A stretch of DNA of 64,000 nt from Odobenus rosmarus divergens (taxonomy: Eukaryota; Chordata; Mammalia; Carnivora; Odobenidae), in NCBI RefSeq assembly GCF_000321225.1, contig NW_004451012.1:473159-537158 (forward strand), written 5' to 3'. The position numbers and the translations under genes are program-made. The notes under the pieces are model-generated. The model saw only the letters and a program-made list of their open reading frames with translations. It searched no databases and was not told the origin of the DNA. Shown here in pieces: positions 38,847-51,447 of this stretch (position 1 is the first letter of the stretch; each line of letters opens with the position of its first letter).

Positions 38847-38992
38847 ATTTCTGTGTAATTGTGAATCAGGGTACCATGGACCTTTGTGTGAGTTGGATAT
38901 GAGTGAATGTGAAATCTCACCTTGTCTAGATGGAGAAGATTGTGTCAGCAAAACTGGTGGATACAATTGCCTCTGTGCTCATGGTTATACAG
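38847..38992 (+). CDS. EYS: EYS exon 19 equivalent (EGF repeats, intact)
   Basis: This 146-bp exon lies between a good acceptor, CCTACTTTTCTCTAG, and a good donor, ACAG/gtaaac. It opens with one base completing the codon split in exon 18. It then reads FLCNCESGYHGPLCELDMSE, CEISPCLDGEDCVSKTGG and YNCLCAHGYT, ending with the first base of a Gly codon. Human EYS reads FFCNCEPEYHGPFCELDVNK, then CKISPCLDEENCVYRTDG and YNCLCAPGYTG, also 48 codons without gaps. All cysteines of the end of one EGF repeat and the first five of the next are present. No stop or frameshift. It is the best-preserved of the four exons. The following human exon (starting INCEINLDEC) was not found in the remaining 25 kb. 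Confidence 0.92.
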
Positions 38993-39130
38993 GTAAACCT
39001 CTGCCTGCTCTGTCTGTAGCATCATATTGCTATCTGTGAATAAATGGCAACCTTATATTTACTCTCCAGAACCTGAAATCACCTGGTATGTGCAGGTAGG
39101 GCAGGACGTACAAGAGACTCTTTGTTTTTT

Positions 39131-39157
39131 GTAAAAATAATAATAATAATAATAAAA
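39131..39157 (+). repeat. AAT microsatellite
   Basis: Short run of about seven AAT units, just downstream of exon 19. Confidence 0.85.
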
Positions 39158-40359
39158 ACAAAAATTATGCTTTTTAATCTATTATTTGCTAACAGCTAAG
39201 AAATATATGAATTATATTTCAAGGTATTTTATACTTTTATGCTTTTTGAATTGAAGTGTATCTGAATTATGTTTATATTGTTGTAATATAGAGAAGCATC
39301 AGTGTATGAATAATCTAAGAGAAATAATACTGTCATATCAATTACATAAATGTCATTACAAATATAATAAGATTAGCTCTTTAAATATACTTACATGCCA
39401 GAAATCAGGGAGTCATTGTGAATTTAAAATTCTAGCAGAAAAATATAATTTGGAGTTAGCTGTCTTAATATCTATTCCACAACACAAATGTTAAAAGGCA
39501 AAAATTACCAAGAAGCTATGGAAAGGAAAATTCATTAGCCCTCTAAACTTCTGCTGAGAAACTGCATTTATGAAATACAAAAAGCTTTATTATTTTGTAT
39601 ACCAATATTAATTATGTGAGTACAGCAAAAATGTATTGAAATCTCAAGTTTCATTTTATTAATGTCTGAATTTTACACCACTGTGATCTCTTGGGTTCCT
39701 TTCCTGAGGGAAACTAGTTTAAGTGTATCTAATATAATATTCTATACTTGCAGGAGTAAAAAACACTAGAAAAATAGAAAGACGATTGGAAAGCAAAACT
39801 GATAAAAAAAATTAGAAGTATTTCCTTCAGATAAGTGATCAGAAGGCAAGGAAAAGTTAAGTGACTTGAACAAAAAATATGCATGTGTCTTTCCTGAGGA
39901 ATCCTGACGGATAGCGTCAGAGAAGCTTACCTTGGTAACAATGGTCGCATGCACAAAAGTCTCTGCTTAAATTTTAAAAAAATTAAACCCTTATCTACAG
40001 ATTTTATTACATAAGAGGCAGTACGTTTTGGCAATAAAACAGTATCCTTTCTAAATGTCATGTTGCCCATCATATTTCAAATTCTTGGAAGTTTTGTTCG
40101 GGACCATAGATGCAACCTCACAATGCCATTCACCATGCTGTTGTTTTCTGCTGCTTATTGCTTACCAACACTGTTAAAATAGGAAATGACACACTAAGCT
40201 CAGTATGAATGAGAAACACATTTTGTAAAATTATTTGATGTAACACATTGTTCTGCTATTTTAAATTCATTGTAAAATTGGAAGGATTAACATGTTCTTT
40301 TTTTTAATTTATTTTCACAACCTCTCTATTTTTATTGAAAGCTAATGTGCTTGGTGTTG

Positions 40360-40940
40360 TTTCAAACTTTAAGATCAATTTGCCAATTATACACCCCTGT
40401 GGAAAAGTTGAGTACACAGTTGATTGTGTGATGTGGTCTGGAACGGAAATGTAAATTTGGGAGTTATCAGATATACAACTATAAAACTGGATAGGATCAC
40501 AAAAAAGTGAATGTAGATAGAACAGGGAAAATGACCAAGGTCTGACCCAGGGGCACTGCAATATTTAGGGGTCCATGAGAGGAAGAAGAACCTATAAAGG
40601 AAATTGAAGCGAGCAGTCAGTGATAGAGGAAGAAAAACAAGGACAGATGGATTGCAGAAAGCCATGTAAATTCTTTCAAGTAGAGACAATAACCAACAGT
40701 GTCAAATGTATTATTAGGTCAAATAAAATAAGGACTAAGTTCTGACCATCGCAGAAGCAATGCAAATGTCATTAATGACATGGTCAAGGAAGCAGTTTGG
40801 CTGGAGGGGAGGGTGCAGAAGTCTTCAAAGTGGATTTAAGAGAGAATGTGAGAAAATTATATTGCTGAGAGTGAATATGCACAATTTAGTAAAGGAAGGT
40901 TTTTATTTGTTTAAGAAGGAAATAAGAAATGATGCTTGAG
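40360..40940 (+). mobile_element. Ancient mammalian interspersed repeat, family uncertain
   Basis: Ordered segments such as 'acccaggggcactgcaatat', 'gtcaaatgtattattaggtc' and 'atttaagagagaatgtgag' match a widespread old mammalian repeat (possibly CR1/L3-type) that I cannot name with certainty. Confidence 0.5.
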
Positions 40941-41071
40941 GAGGGAGAGATTTAAAATAAAAGGCTTTTTTCTCACTTACATGCTTATTAAGTGACTCTG
41001 ACTCCTGTTTGAAGAATAGACTGCAGAGTTTCAGTAGCAGCAGAGAGAGAAATTAGGAGGCTTTGGAATTA

Positions 41072-41388
41072 CAGTTGACCCTTGAAAAACATGAGGGTTA
41101 GGGGCGCCGACCCCCTTGCAGTAGAAAATCCATGTATAATTTTTGACTGTCCCAAAATGTTACTAATAGCCCACTGTTGACCAGAAGCCTTACCAAAAAC
41201 AGAAACAGTTGATTAACACACATTTTGTATATTGTATGTATTACGTACTGTATTTTTACGGTAAAGTAAGCTAGAGAAAAGAAAATGTTATTAAGAAAAT
41301 CATAAAGAAGAGAAAATAAATTTACAATACTGTATTTATTTTTTTAAAATCCGTGCATTTCAAAACCATGTTTTTCAAGGATCAGCTA
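41072..41388 (-). mobile_element. Tigger2-like DNA transposon (non-autonomous)
   Basis: The terminal inverted repeat CAGTTGACCCTTGAAAAAC at the left end pairs with GTTTTTCAAGGATCAGCTA at the right end. Both ends are flanked by TA (41070-41071, 41389-41390), the Tc1/mariner-pogo target duplication. Internal 'ggggcgccgacccccttg' is the known Tigger2 subterminal motif. Too short for a transposase. Confidence 0.85.
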
Positions 41389-42934
41389 TAGTTTTAAGTG
41401 ATAGATTAGATCAGGATTACAAAGTAGAGATGGTGAGACATGTCTATATGTAGCATATCATACATGCTCAATATATATTCATGAATAGATGAACATTAAT
41501 AATATATAAATATTAAGCTGTATAACTAATCATTGATTAATCAAACTATGTTCCCTTTCCGTCTCTGATGAAAAAATCTTTAACTCCCTCTCATTGATTC
41601 AATGGATTCTGAAACATTTTTTATTTACTGTTACTTTGGGAATTCAAGCTGTTCTGGAATGATGCTCTCATAAACATACATTCACAAAGCATAGATTATG
41701 AAATTGATTAATGGAAAGCCCACTTAGGATTCCATGGGCTTCCTTTCAGTCACTAAATCTGAATTGGTTTGGCCTATTTTCCAAGGAAAAATGTGTATTT
41801 TGAGCTCAGCAAATTATGCTTGGTTTTTGGTTAATTAGTGTAGGTTTCTCATATTAAAAAGAATGAGCTTTCTTCTTAATTTCAAGATTTATTGGAAAGT
41901 TACCAATACCCACCTCACTTGCCATTGTAAAAGTGGGTCTCGCACCTGGTTAGATGGTCTAGTATGAGCCTTCAGGTGAATTTACTAGGCGGTAATTGGG
42001 GTAGCCAAGGTGTCTTTGTAGATACAGTCAATTCTGAGATGATTTATCTGTCATTTCAGGCCAGGTGTATCAGAGACTGGCAACTTCCTAGATGGGTTGG
42101 AGGATTGAATTCTCATACTTCTTCTAGAAAGCTATGACCATAAACATAATTCACTCATACTTACTCTCTCCCTAATATGGATATATCTGGGCGACATTAT
42201 AACAAAATAGACAGCAAATGATATTAATTGCCATGGAGAAAAATTGTGTAGGAAAATAATTATAGGGGGCTGGAATAAGGTTAGGAGTTGTAGAGGGAAA
42301 CTTAAACAGCAGTCAGGGAAGGCCATGGAAAAACTGATTTGGTTTGAGATTGACATGCCATTTGGTACACACATACTTATGTGTATAGATAAAGTGGTAG
42401 ATTGAGAGAGACAGATGAAGAAACAAACTTACACTTAATAACCTATAAAGATGAGAATATTTCCCTAATAACAGATTTTTATATTTTTATATACCTGGAC
42501 CATGAAAGGAAGAGGTTAAACCAATGAAGAAGCTTTGATATTTCCAGAGGATATTAGAATCTTGATAGTGTATATATAAAAATATATTTTAAAAAAATCA
42601 TCATCACATCACAAATCAAGTAGAGAAACATCTAAGAATTTTAGTTGTGGTTGGAAGTCTAGCAGCAGTCTGCTAACTAGGAAAAAAGCAGACATTGTGT
42701 ACAAAGACTAATCTAAGTTTAAGATTTTGAGAATTTGCATATTCATCAAAATGCTTTCATTTCCACACTTATGTGTAATGTAGGCCCTGTACTTAGACAT
42801 GATTTCACTTAAAGCAGGCTGAGGAGTGGGGGGATAATATTTTAGGGCAAATATAGAAAATATAACTAACCTGCATGCAGAAGCAACTTCTTTCAATATT
42901 CTTAGATATTTCTTCTGGTTTTTACTTTCATATT

Positions 42935-43153
42935 GCTGTTTTTTTAAGATTTATTTATTTATTTATTTATTTTAGAGAAAGACCATGAGCAGGATGGAGC
43001 AGCAGAGGGAGAGGGAGAGAGAGAAATCTCAAGCAGACCCTGTGCCGAGCATGGAACCTGACTCGGGGCTTGATTTTACAACCTCAAGATCATGACCTGA
43101 GCCAAAAACAAGAGTTAGATGTTTAACCAACTGCCCCACCCAGGAACCACTTG
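42935..43153 (-). mobile_element. CAN-SINE, older copy
   Basis: Diverged reverse-oriented SINE ending 'gccccacccaggaaccac'. Likely duplication CTTTCATATT at 42925-42934 and 43154-43163. Confidence 0.85.
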
Positions 43154-43674
43154 CTTTCATATTTCTAAATAGCATGCTTATACTGCTATTACTTGATTTT
43201 TTTTCAATTTTTCACATTATCTAAATAATTTTTCCCATAGAAAATATTTAGCTGTGTTATCACCTTTTCTATTCAACAACTTATACACAGTTTTCCCACT
43301 ACTTCCTCCCAAAATGATTACATCAAAAAATTTTTAGGAAAATGTCACTGTTAATATTATTATAACCATATCAGTTTTCCTTTTTTATTTTCATTTTAGT
43401 TTTGCTCATTTTGGTAGACATATGTTTTTTCCAATATTTTATTATATTGTTAAAGAACATTTTGCTCTCATTTTTAATTTCCAAAAACTCATTCTTGTCT
43501 AATTTTTTAGGGCATCCTTTAAGTTTTATTGATAAGAAGTTTTCTTTTTTCTTTCTTCTCTATAATAATATTCATAGATTTTCAATTATTTTAGCCTTTG
43601 CATTATCTTAATTTCTAAATTTCATTTTTTCCTCTGTGTATATTTTCTTTTTTTATGTATCTCTTTATTTAGAG

Positions 43675-43700
43675 GGGTGTGTGTGTGTGTGTGTGTGTGT
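43675..43700 (+). repeat. GT microsatellite
   Basis: About twelve GT units. Confidence 0.95.
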
Positions 43701-44568
43701 TTAGTATCAGATACTCCCTGATTATCAATTAATATCTAAGAGAGAACCAGTAAAATGCTAATCGAAAACTCTGAGTGAATGAAAAGTCCTCGACTGGTGA
43801 TTTTTGTACTGTGTGTGAGTGAGCACAAATTCCATCTATTTTATTGGAGAAATCTGAAATGTCATTACTGATGGGCCTTTTCCCTTTCACTGGTTTTCCT
43901 AGAAAGAAATGGAGGTGGAGATAGGGATCATCATCAGGGAAAGATGTTTGACAAGATTTTGATAAACCAGAACCTTAGGGCCAGTTAGTTCTGTTTGTTA
44001 GAAACAGACAACACATTTTTAGGGGAACAATATGTAAAATTCAACTGTTTTTTCTAATTGCTTTAATTATTACTTCAAACCTCTAGTGAAAGTGTACTAT
44101 AAAGTGACTGTGTGTTAGTGGAACTTTGGGGAAATAAACAGACCAATATGGTCTCTAGCACAAGGCAAAGTAGTACAAAAAAAGGACAGAAGTCATAGGA
44201 GGAAAGAAGCAAAGTGGTGGATAAGAGGTTGGCATAGCTCACCTGAAGAAGTAGAAGGAAACACCCAGTTTTTCAAGAATTCTTGTTCATTAATACCACT
44301 TCCAGACCACCATTTTTGCCTCTTCCCCCACCAAATCCTTATCTCCCCCTGTCCCAGCCTAAATACTGTGGCTCACAATTATAATCACTGCTTTATTTGC
44401 TTCCATTATCCTACCCCTCTCCCATTCCATAATATTCACCTTAAAAAAACTCAACTCTGATATTAATTTCAACTTTCCATATATATTTTCTCTTACATGG
44501 ATTGTGTAGGCCAGGAGAAAAAACACATGTACACACACACACACACTTGATTATTCTTACCTTGACTT

Positions 44569-44766
44569 TTTTTTTTTAAAGATTTTATTTATTTATTTGA
44601 GAGAGAGAGAATGAGAGACAGAGAGCACGAGAGGGAAGAGGGTCAGAGGGAGAAGCAGACTCCCTGCCGAGCAGGGAGCCCGATGCGGGACTTGATCCCA
44701 GGACTCCAGGATCATGACCTGAGCCGAAGGCAGTCGCTTAACCAACTGAGCCACCCAGGCGCCCCT
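44569..44766 (-). mobile_element. CAN-SINE, young subfamily
   Basis: Near-identical to the 38195 copy in its body. Perfect 12-bp duplication TTACCTTGACTT at 44557-44568 and 44767-44778. Confidence 0.95.
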
Positions 44767-44924
44767 TTACCTTGACTTCTTGAATACAGACCTTAAGGAA
44801 GCCCTTGGTGCTGCATGGCAATGTGACTTCTCTCTAATCAATTCAATTCCCCAATATCCTAGCCTATTATTTCTAGCTCTTCCTTCTCTTTTTAAATCCC
44901 CATAAGTCCTTCTTCTACTTAAAT

Positions 44925-46612
44925 CTCAACTTCTAACTTTGTCTCATATTCCTGAGAAAATAAAAGTGATCAGAAAAGAATTTCTTTATCTTTTCTCTAA
45001 CAACTGCCATTCTATGTGAATTTGCACTCATATACTATGTTTTTTCCATTTTTCTCTCTTCCTATCCATGGTTAACCCTTCCACTGGTAATTTGATTCTG
45101 TCCTTTATCACTTATTATTAAAGGATATTCATCCTGGAATTATTTTCTGTAATATAAATTCTTCCCTCCATACTATGTCACTACTACTAGCATGTAAATA
45201 TTAGTATTTGCCTCTTTCTCATCTCATTTTTAATTTTTCTCCTTTACACTTCTGTTAAACTAGCTCTATTTTCTCTCTTTAAAACAGTATTATCAAAATC
45301 CATTGTCTATATTGAGTGTCCATTTCCTCACTTCTCATTCTTTTTCAAACCTTTTTCCAAATCATGTTTTTAATCCCAAGACTAAAATTAAACTGTTCTT
45401 GTTGGAGGTCGCCAATTAGCCCCACACTGCCAAATTCAAAGGCAAATTGTTTTTCCTCATGCTAGTTATATTATCAGTAGTATTTTACCCATCCCTTCTA
45501 CTTAAACACTCTCTAATCTTGGGCTCCAAGTTTCCACAATCACTAATGTCTTGTTTCCTTTGGTGGATCCTTCAAATGTTCAGAACTTCATTTTTGCTCT
45601 CCTTTCTCTAGATATATTCATTAAGTGATTTCATCTGTGTTTTTGTTTGTTTAAATACCATACATATATTGAAAATTACCTAATTTGTTTCATGAGTTCT
45701 GGCTTCTCCCCTGACCCCCCAACTCATATACTCAAACATTTCCACTTAGAAGTCCATATGACATCTGATTTCCCAGTTCTAAGGATTTATCTCAACCCTG
45801 CTCTACCACCAGTGTTTTCCTTCTCAGTGAATGGCACCATTGTTCACCAGTTTCTTGGGCCAAAATCATGGAGTTATTTTTGACTATTTATACTTTACCC
45901 TAAAGTCTGTCAGCAGGTCCCATTGGCTGCATCTTCAAAATATATTTTAATTCAACCATTTCTTACAATCTGCATTACAATCACTTTCATCCAAGCCATC
46001 ATCATTTCTTGCCTTGACTATAATATCTTAACTAGTTTTCGTCTTTCACTCTTGTTGCACTAAAACATATTAAAATATATCCCTCATCCAGCACCCAGAG
46101 TGATCATTTAAAAATATAAAAAAGACCATTTCACTCTCAACCTCAAAATACTCCAGTGCTTCCCATGATGCTTTGGATGTAACATATACTCCTCACTTTG
46201 CCCTACTAGATCCTATATCAGCCTGGTCCCTGGCTACCTCTCTGATTTCATTTCCTGCTATATTCTCCCTTACTCTCCCAGTTGACTTACTGTTCTATCT
46301 GGGTATGAATCATGTCCCTCGGACATGAGGATAGTTTTCTCCTTTATTTCATCAGGTCTCAAACGTGAGTTCCTCTTAGAGACCTTTCTACATTACATAA
46401 AAATAATACTGTTTTCTTCTATCTGCCTTCCTTTGTTCCTCCATAGCAATTACCACTGTCTAATCATTATACCACTTAATTATTAATTTATCTCTTCCTG
46501 CTAGAATTGAATCTTTCAGTGGCAGGATATTTTCTGTCTTTTGTTCACTGTGGTATCTCAGTGCCTAGAAAAGTGCCTAGGACATTAAAATCATTCAAAT
46601 ACATTATCTATC
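44925..46612 (+). mobile_element. Long LINE-2 copy (3' 1.7 kb)
   Basis: Sense L2 in the right order from the RT region to the 3' end: 'gatcagaaaagaatttcttt', 'aacccttccactggtaattt', 'ttaaataccatacatatatt', 'tggagttatttttgactatt', 'tcaaaatatattttaattc', 'gcacccagagtgatcattta', 'tcagtgcctagaaaagtgcc'. Full of stops. Continuity over 1.7 kb is unusual for such an old element. Confidence 0.85.
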
Positions 46613-47585
46613 TATGATATATATATATTATATATATTAAAACATTATACACTTAAAGTAATTTGATTTAATTGTATTTGATTTTAACTTTTTTATGTGT
46701 TAATGCACATAACTGTTTAGTGATTATGGAGTTTTAAGTGTTTTCTCTTTTCATTTACTTTCCATAATGCCATTAAAATAAACTTTTTTAAAATAGGAAA
46801 TAAAATTCTCACTTTTATGTTGACTTATTGATACTGTGGCAAACCATTCAGAGAAGTTTTTACTGCTATATGCTGAAAAAGGAAGCTCTGCATATCCAGC
46901 TCATTCTGAATTAAAAGCATATATATATGTGAATCCATAACACCATAACACCAGTTCTAAATTCAAGGGCAATATAATTTGATTTAATATTACAAAGTAA
47001 AATAGTTATATGCAATAAATCCAAAAGTGACCTAAAATGTAAAATTTAGACCTTTTCTTTTACTCATTAACTCACAATAAATCTTTCTAAAAGGAAACCA
47101 ATGGCAAATTAAGCCAAGTGACCTTATCATTGGTAATTCTTTATGTAATATATAACAATCTTGAGGCAATTAATATTTTATATTCTACAAAATAAGATGC
47201 TAAAAATAATGGTTGAGATGATATACTGCCTAATAAACGTGTATCAATTATCAGATATTTATAGGTCATTATCCACTTATAATTAGTTTTCCAGGGCAAT
47301 ACTATTTATATGTCATAAATGTGTCCATTTGATATTTTACAGAGAAATTGAGCCTAGAGAAATTCTATAGATATATTATTAAAATATATTTTATATACTA
47401 TCATTAAAAAATACTTTATTATGCAAGCAAATGATTAATCAGAATGATGCTCAAGGCCATTGAGTACCCAAAATAATAATAATAGGACAATTCAAAATGT
47501 TAGGCACCGGTGGTTTTGTTTCTTAATATTTTCCTTCTTCCCAGGTTCTAATAGGTATGAGTACCCAAAGACTTTGACCTGAACT

Positions 47586-47635
47586 CTATGTCCAGAAGAA
47601 TACATCCTCACTATGTCCAGAAGAATACATCCTCA
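47586..47635 (+). repeat. Exact 25-bp tandem duplication
   Basis: A 25-bp unit beginning CTATGTCCAGAAGAATACAT occurs twice with no mismatch (47586-47610, 47611-47635). Confidence 0.97.
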
Positions 47636-49539
47636 GTCAACCAGTTCTCCTTCTATCTTCAAGATAAGGATTTGACTTCCTAAACCACTGCTTTCTACCA
47701 TTCAGTTATTACGCACCTTACTAAATGTGATCCATAGGCTGAATCTATTTCTGTTTGGGTAGTAGGATTTATAAAGATAAGATTTTAAAATTAGGACAAA
47801 TCATGGTCCTCTTAATTTTTCCTTTTTATGAAAATTTAGAAGACCGGGAAACACTGAGCATATTTTTTTCATTTTGGAAACAACGGGCTGGCTCTGAGGA
47901 GTGGCTGCTTCCTTGCAATGGGGCACATACTCTCCATTTTACTTGAGTTGTCAGCTGCACTTATTTATGCTGCTTACTTGACCACTGCATGCATTTGAGT
48001 TTGCCACCACCAGAATTTCAGAGGACCATAAAGAAAAGATTCCCCATTCTCAAAACCTCCACTCTCTTTATTTGCTGTCCTTGTCCAGAATTCTGTCTAT
48101 TCCTGGATGAAAACTTTTACATTCACCTTCCAGCAGATTCCAGCCATTTTATTGGCAAATAAATCATCCTTTGTCTCTCAAACTCTTGTTTGTCATCACT
48201 TGACTTGCTTATCCTTTAGAGGTGTAATGGAAAGACACTTTGTACCTTTAAACATTTGGGATTTAAATTTCCTAGAAAATTTCTATTCAGGAAAATGCTT
48301 ACACTCACAAAAACTCACCTACCCCAAAGAGGTGTAAAATAAAGCCAAGATATATTTGTAACATTTGTACAGTATTTGAAATGGCGATTAGGTTTTTGAC
48401 ATTGTATTGATGTTTGCTTTTAAGGTGAATCTTGGCTCTGAGAATGTGAAGGTAGTTACATCTTTATTTAGTCAACTCACAAGAGTTCTTTTACTTTTTT
48501 GCCCTCTCTAAGGAGGAAAAATAATGTTTTTCTCCCTAAGATATTCTTTTAAATTTTGTCTAAGGAGTTATATGAATATAATATTAATCTCAGGTCTAAA
48601 AGAAAACGTGTTGATTCTGATCACTTAGGAACTTTTAACTTCAGTTCCATGATGCCCATCTAATCTTTACAAAGGATAAATTAAGTAGACGTGTAGATGT
48701 TCTCTACCCCATTACCAAAAGGGGATTTTTTTGCATGTATGAAGCATTCTGGAAAGAGATCGGGGAAAAAAATCTCATCAAACCATGCATTAGAGTCTCT
48801 ATAGGAACATGTTTAGAATTAGGAACATTACACTTATTTGTCCAATTAAAACAAAAATAACTTCTCAATTCCATTTCTCTGGATCTACTAAGCCTATTCA
48901 ACCTACTAAACCTGCTCAACCCTCCTGACCCAACATATATCAGTTCAAACAGGGAACTGAGCTAAAGGTGACAGAGACTCCAGAGTAATCACAGTAGTTT
49001 GTGTCTAAAAGCACCTGAAACTCCTCTGACCAAAAAGCCATTGATCAGTCAGGATGGGTCTTTTGAGACAAAAATCTTGCTGTGCTTGTTTATTTTTCTT
49101 CAGTAATTTGAGATATATTAAACATGAGTCCCCACTATCCTAAGAACCACCCTATATCTTTTCCAAGAGTTATTTTTAGAAGATAGTATCCTGGAATATT
49201 AAAAAAATTCACTCACATCAATTCCTCTTCCTCATCATTTTTATTTTCTGCTTGAATAGATATAGGATAAAGGCATGAGTTTCTGGTTTTATATTGTTTT
49301 CTTGCATTATACTTATATAAATAAATATATTATTATATTTATATATGTAATTAGAACATGTTATATTAATATTTTATATTTATTTACTTATAAAGTATAT
49401 AACTATATTGTTAAACATGCACCTGTTAGGTATAGGATGTTTCTGTCACTCAAGGGAGTTTCACAATTCCCTACAATTCTCCACAGTTTCCCTCAATTCT
49501 CCTCTCCTGGATTACTGAATCTCTCTTAGATTACTGATG

Positions 49540-49745
49540 TTCTCAGTCAATTTCCTTGCTTCCATTCTTGGCCTTTTGCAATAATTTTTTTATAGAATGG
49601 CCCTATGTGAAAATCAGATCTTATAACTCCCTGTGTAAAATACTTGAATGGACTTTTTGTTTGTTTGTTGGATAAGATCAAAACTCCTTAACCTAGCTCT
49701 CAAGTCCTTATACTATCTGTTCTACCATTATCCCCTTTTTCTCTA
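49540..49745 (+). mobile_element. L2 fragment
   Basis: Sense L2-like 'gatcttataactccctg', 'ataagatcaaaactccttaa', 'ctctcaagtccttatactat'. Confidence 0.65.
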
Positions 49746-49766
49746 ACATATTATCTGATGTATTGT

Positions 49767-50115
49767 CAGGTCAATAGTAGCCTAATGCTATGCCACAATC
49801 ATCACATTATTCACCTCACTTCATCTTATCATGCAGACATTTTGTCATCTCACATCATCACAAAAAGGGTAAGTACAGTACAATAAGATATTTTAAGAGA
49901 GAGGGAATGAGACCATATTCACATAACTTTTATTATACTATATTGTTATAATTGTCCGATTTATTATTAGTTATATTTCTTACTTTAAACTTTATCATAG
50001 TTAATATGTATGTATAAGAGAAAACATATATAGAGAGTTCAGTACTAGCCAGGGTTTCAGGCATCTACTGGGGGTCTTGGAATATACCCACCAAGAATAA
50101 GGGGAGACTACTATA
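49767..50115 (-). mobile_element. Tigger-family DNA transposon
   Basis: The right end GGGGAGACTACTATAG is the reverse of the Tigger-type terminus CAGTAGTCYCCCCTTAT. Inside are 'tactgggggtcttggaatat', 'gtacagtacaataagatatt' and 'cacctcacttcatcttatca', matching the known order. No transposase coding. Confidence 0.75.
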
Positions 50116-50144
50116 GTAACATCAAAAAACTTAAAGTGATTTTT

Positions 50145-50328
50145 AAAAATTTATTTATTTCAAGAGAGCACGAGTGGGGGAAGAGGCAAAGGGAGAGAGA
50201 GAAAGAGACAGTCTCAAGCAGACTCTCTGCTGAGCACAGAGCCCTGACACAGGCTCAAATCCACAACCCTGAGATCATGACCTGAGCTGAAATCAAGAGT
50301 TGGACGCTTAACCGACTAAACCTCTTAC
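50145..50328 (-). mobile_element. CAN-SINE, older copy
   Basis: Diverged reverse SINE ('ctgagatcatgacctgagct'). Duplication AGTGATTTTT at 50135-50144 and 50329-50338. Confidence 0.88.
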
Positions 50329-51084
50329 AGTGATTTTTTTTAAAAAAACTTAAAAATGTGATTCAACTAAGATAAAAATGATAATATTTACACATTTTAA
50401 AACAGGCAATCTTTCAAAGTTTTTGAAATATTCAATTTATCTTTATATATAATATGGGTATTAGAATTATATGTGGTATTAGAGCTTCTTCTGAAATGTA
50501 CACAAGGATATTAATTAATCACAGGATTTTATTAAATAAATGAAATCAGAATTAACGATGCTTTTAGTAAAGCTTGTCTAATGATGACAATTGTCTAATG
50601 AAAGTTCATTGTGTGACAAATGTTAATTGGAGATAAAAGATCAGGAAATGTACACAAATAATTACAAACCACTTAGTCTGAATGCATATTTTCAAAAGTA
50701 GGATTTAATTTTATCTGCTTTCCTAATAGGAAATTTCTGGAAACTCCAAAGAAGGTTAAGTGTCATTATTACAACAAATTCAGAGATGAAACCAGCTCAG
50801 CTTCACTAAGTGAATGTTGGACTACATACTATAATAATGCAAATGACATCTAAGAAACAGCTCCTGCCTTCAAAGATAACAAAACCGTGCCAAGCAAACA
50901 AGCCTTTATAGAGAACTCTACAGAACATAAATAAGAGAAGGGAGGGAAAGCCTCCAGATTTTGTTGACAATGTGTATCTGTTGTTCAGAAGGCTGAGCAG
51001 ACTTTTGATCTACATGTCCTGAGCTGACTTGACCGCTAGGTTGAAAAAAGCAGGAGGAAAGGGACTGAGACTTTGGGAGTTCCT

Positions 51085-51222
51085 ACTGTGGGCCAAACCC
51101 TTGTCATATGCTATTTCAGTAATCTGTGTTAGGCATTATTTCAGCTTATAGTTGAGAAGACAGGCCAAATTTAGATGAGTTGCCTGAGGTCTAAAGGCTC
51201 ATAGAAGATTTGGGACTGTTAT
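51085..51222 (-). mobile_element. MIR fragment
   Basis: Reverse MIR-like: 'atatgctatttcagtaatct', 'agttgagaagacaggcc', 'gagttgcctgaggtc'. Diverged. Confidence 0.5.
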
Positions 51223-51230
51223 CTGTGGCA

Positions 51231-51447
51231 TTTTCTTTTTCTTTTCTTTTCTTTTTTAATTTTTATTTATTTGACAGAGAGAGAGAGAGGGAGAGAGTAA
51301 GCACAAGGAGGGGAGTGGCAGGCAGGGGAGAAGCAGGCTCCCTGCTGAGAAAGGAGCCTGATGTAGGACTGGATCCCAGGACCCTGGGATCATGATCTGA
51401 GCTGAAGGCAACTGCTTAACTGACTGAACCACCCAGGCGCCCCTAGG
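51231..51447 (-). mobile_element. CAN-SINE
   Basis: CT-rich tail complement, GA repeat and head 'aaccacccaggcgcccc'. Short duplication TGTGGCA on both sides (51224-51230, 51448-51454). Confidence 0.9.

Larger units (their letters stand above)
15067..38992 (+). pseudogene. EYS: EYS (eyes shut homologue), exons 16-19 region, probably inactivated
   Basis: Four consecutive exons encode tandem EGF-like repeats whose sequence and spacing match human EYS residues of about 795-998. EYS is a secreted, extracellular-matrix-like protein of photoreceptors, needed to maintain rods and cones in humans (RP25 retinitis pigmentosa); its N-terminal half is EGF repeats and its C-terminal half alternates laminin-G and EGF domains. 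Exon lengths 259/97/108/146 and phases 2-1, 1-2, 2-2, 2-1 fit the human exons 16-19 that I recall (260/97/108/146). Defects seen: an in-frame TAA and a 1-bp deletion in exon 16, and cysteine losses in exons 16, 17 and 18. Every splice site keeps AG/GT. The gene is known to be absent or broken in rodents such as mouse and rat. The orthology call is strong; the functional status (pseudogene, alternatively spliced gene or assembly error) is inference. Confidence 0.85.
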
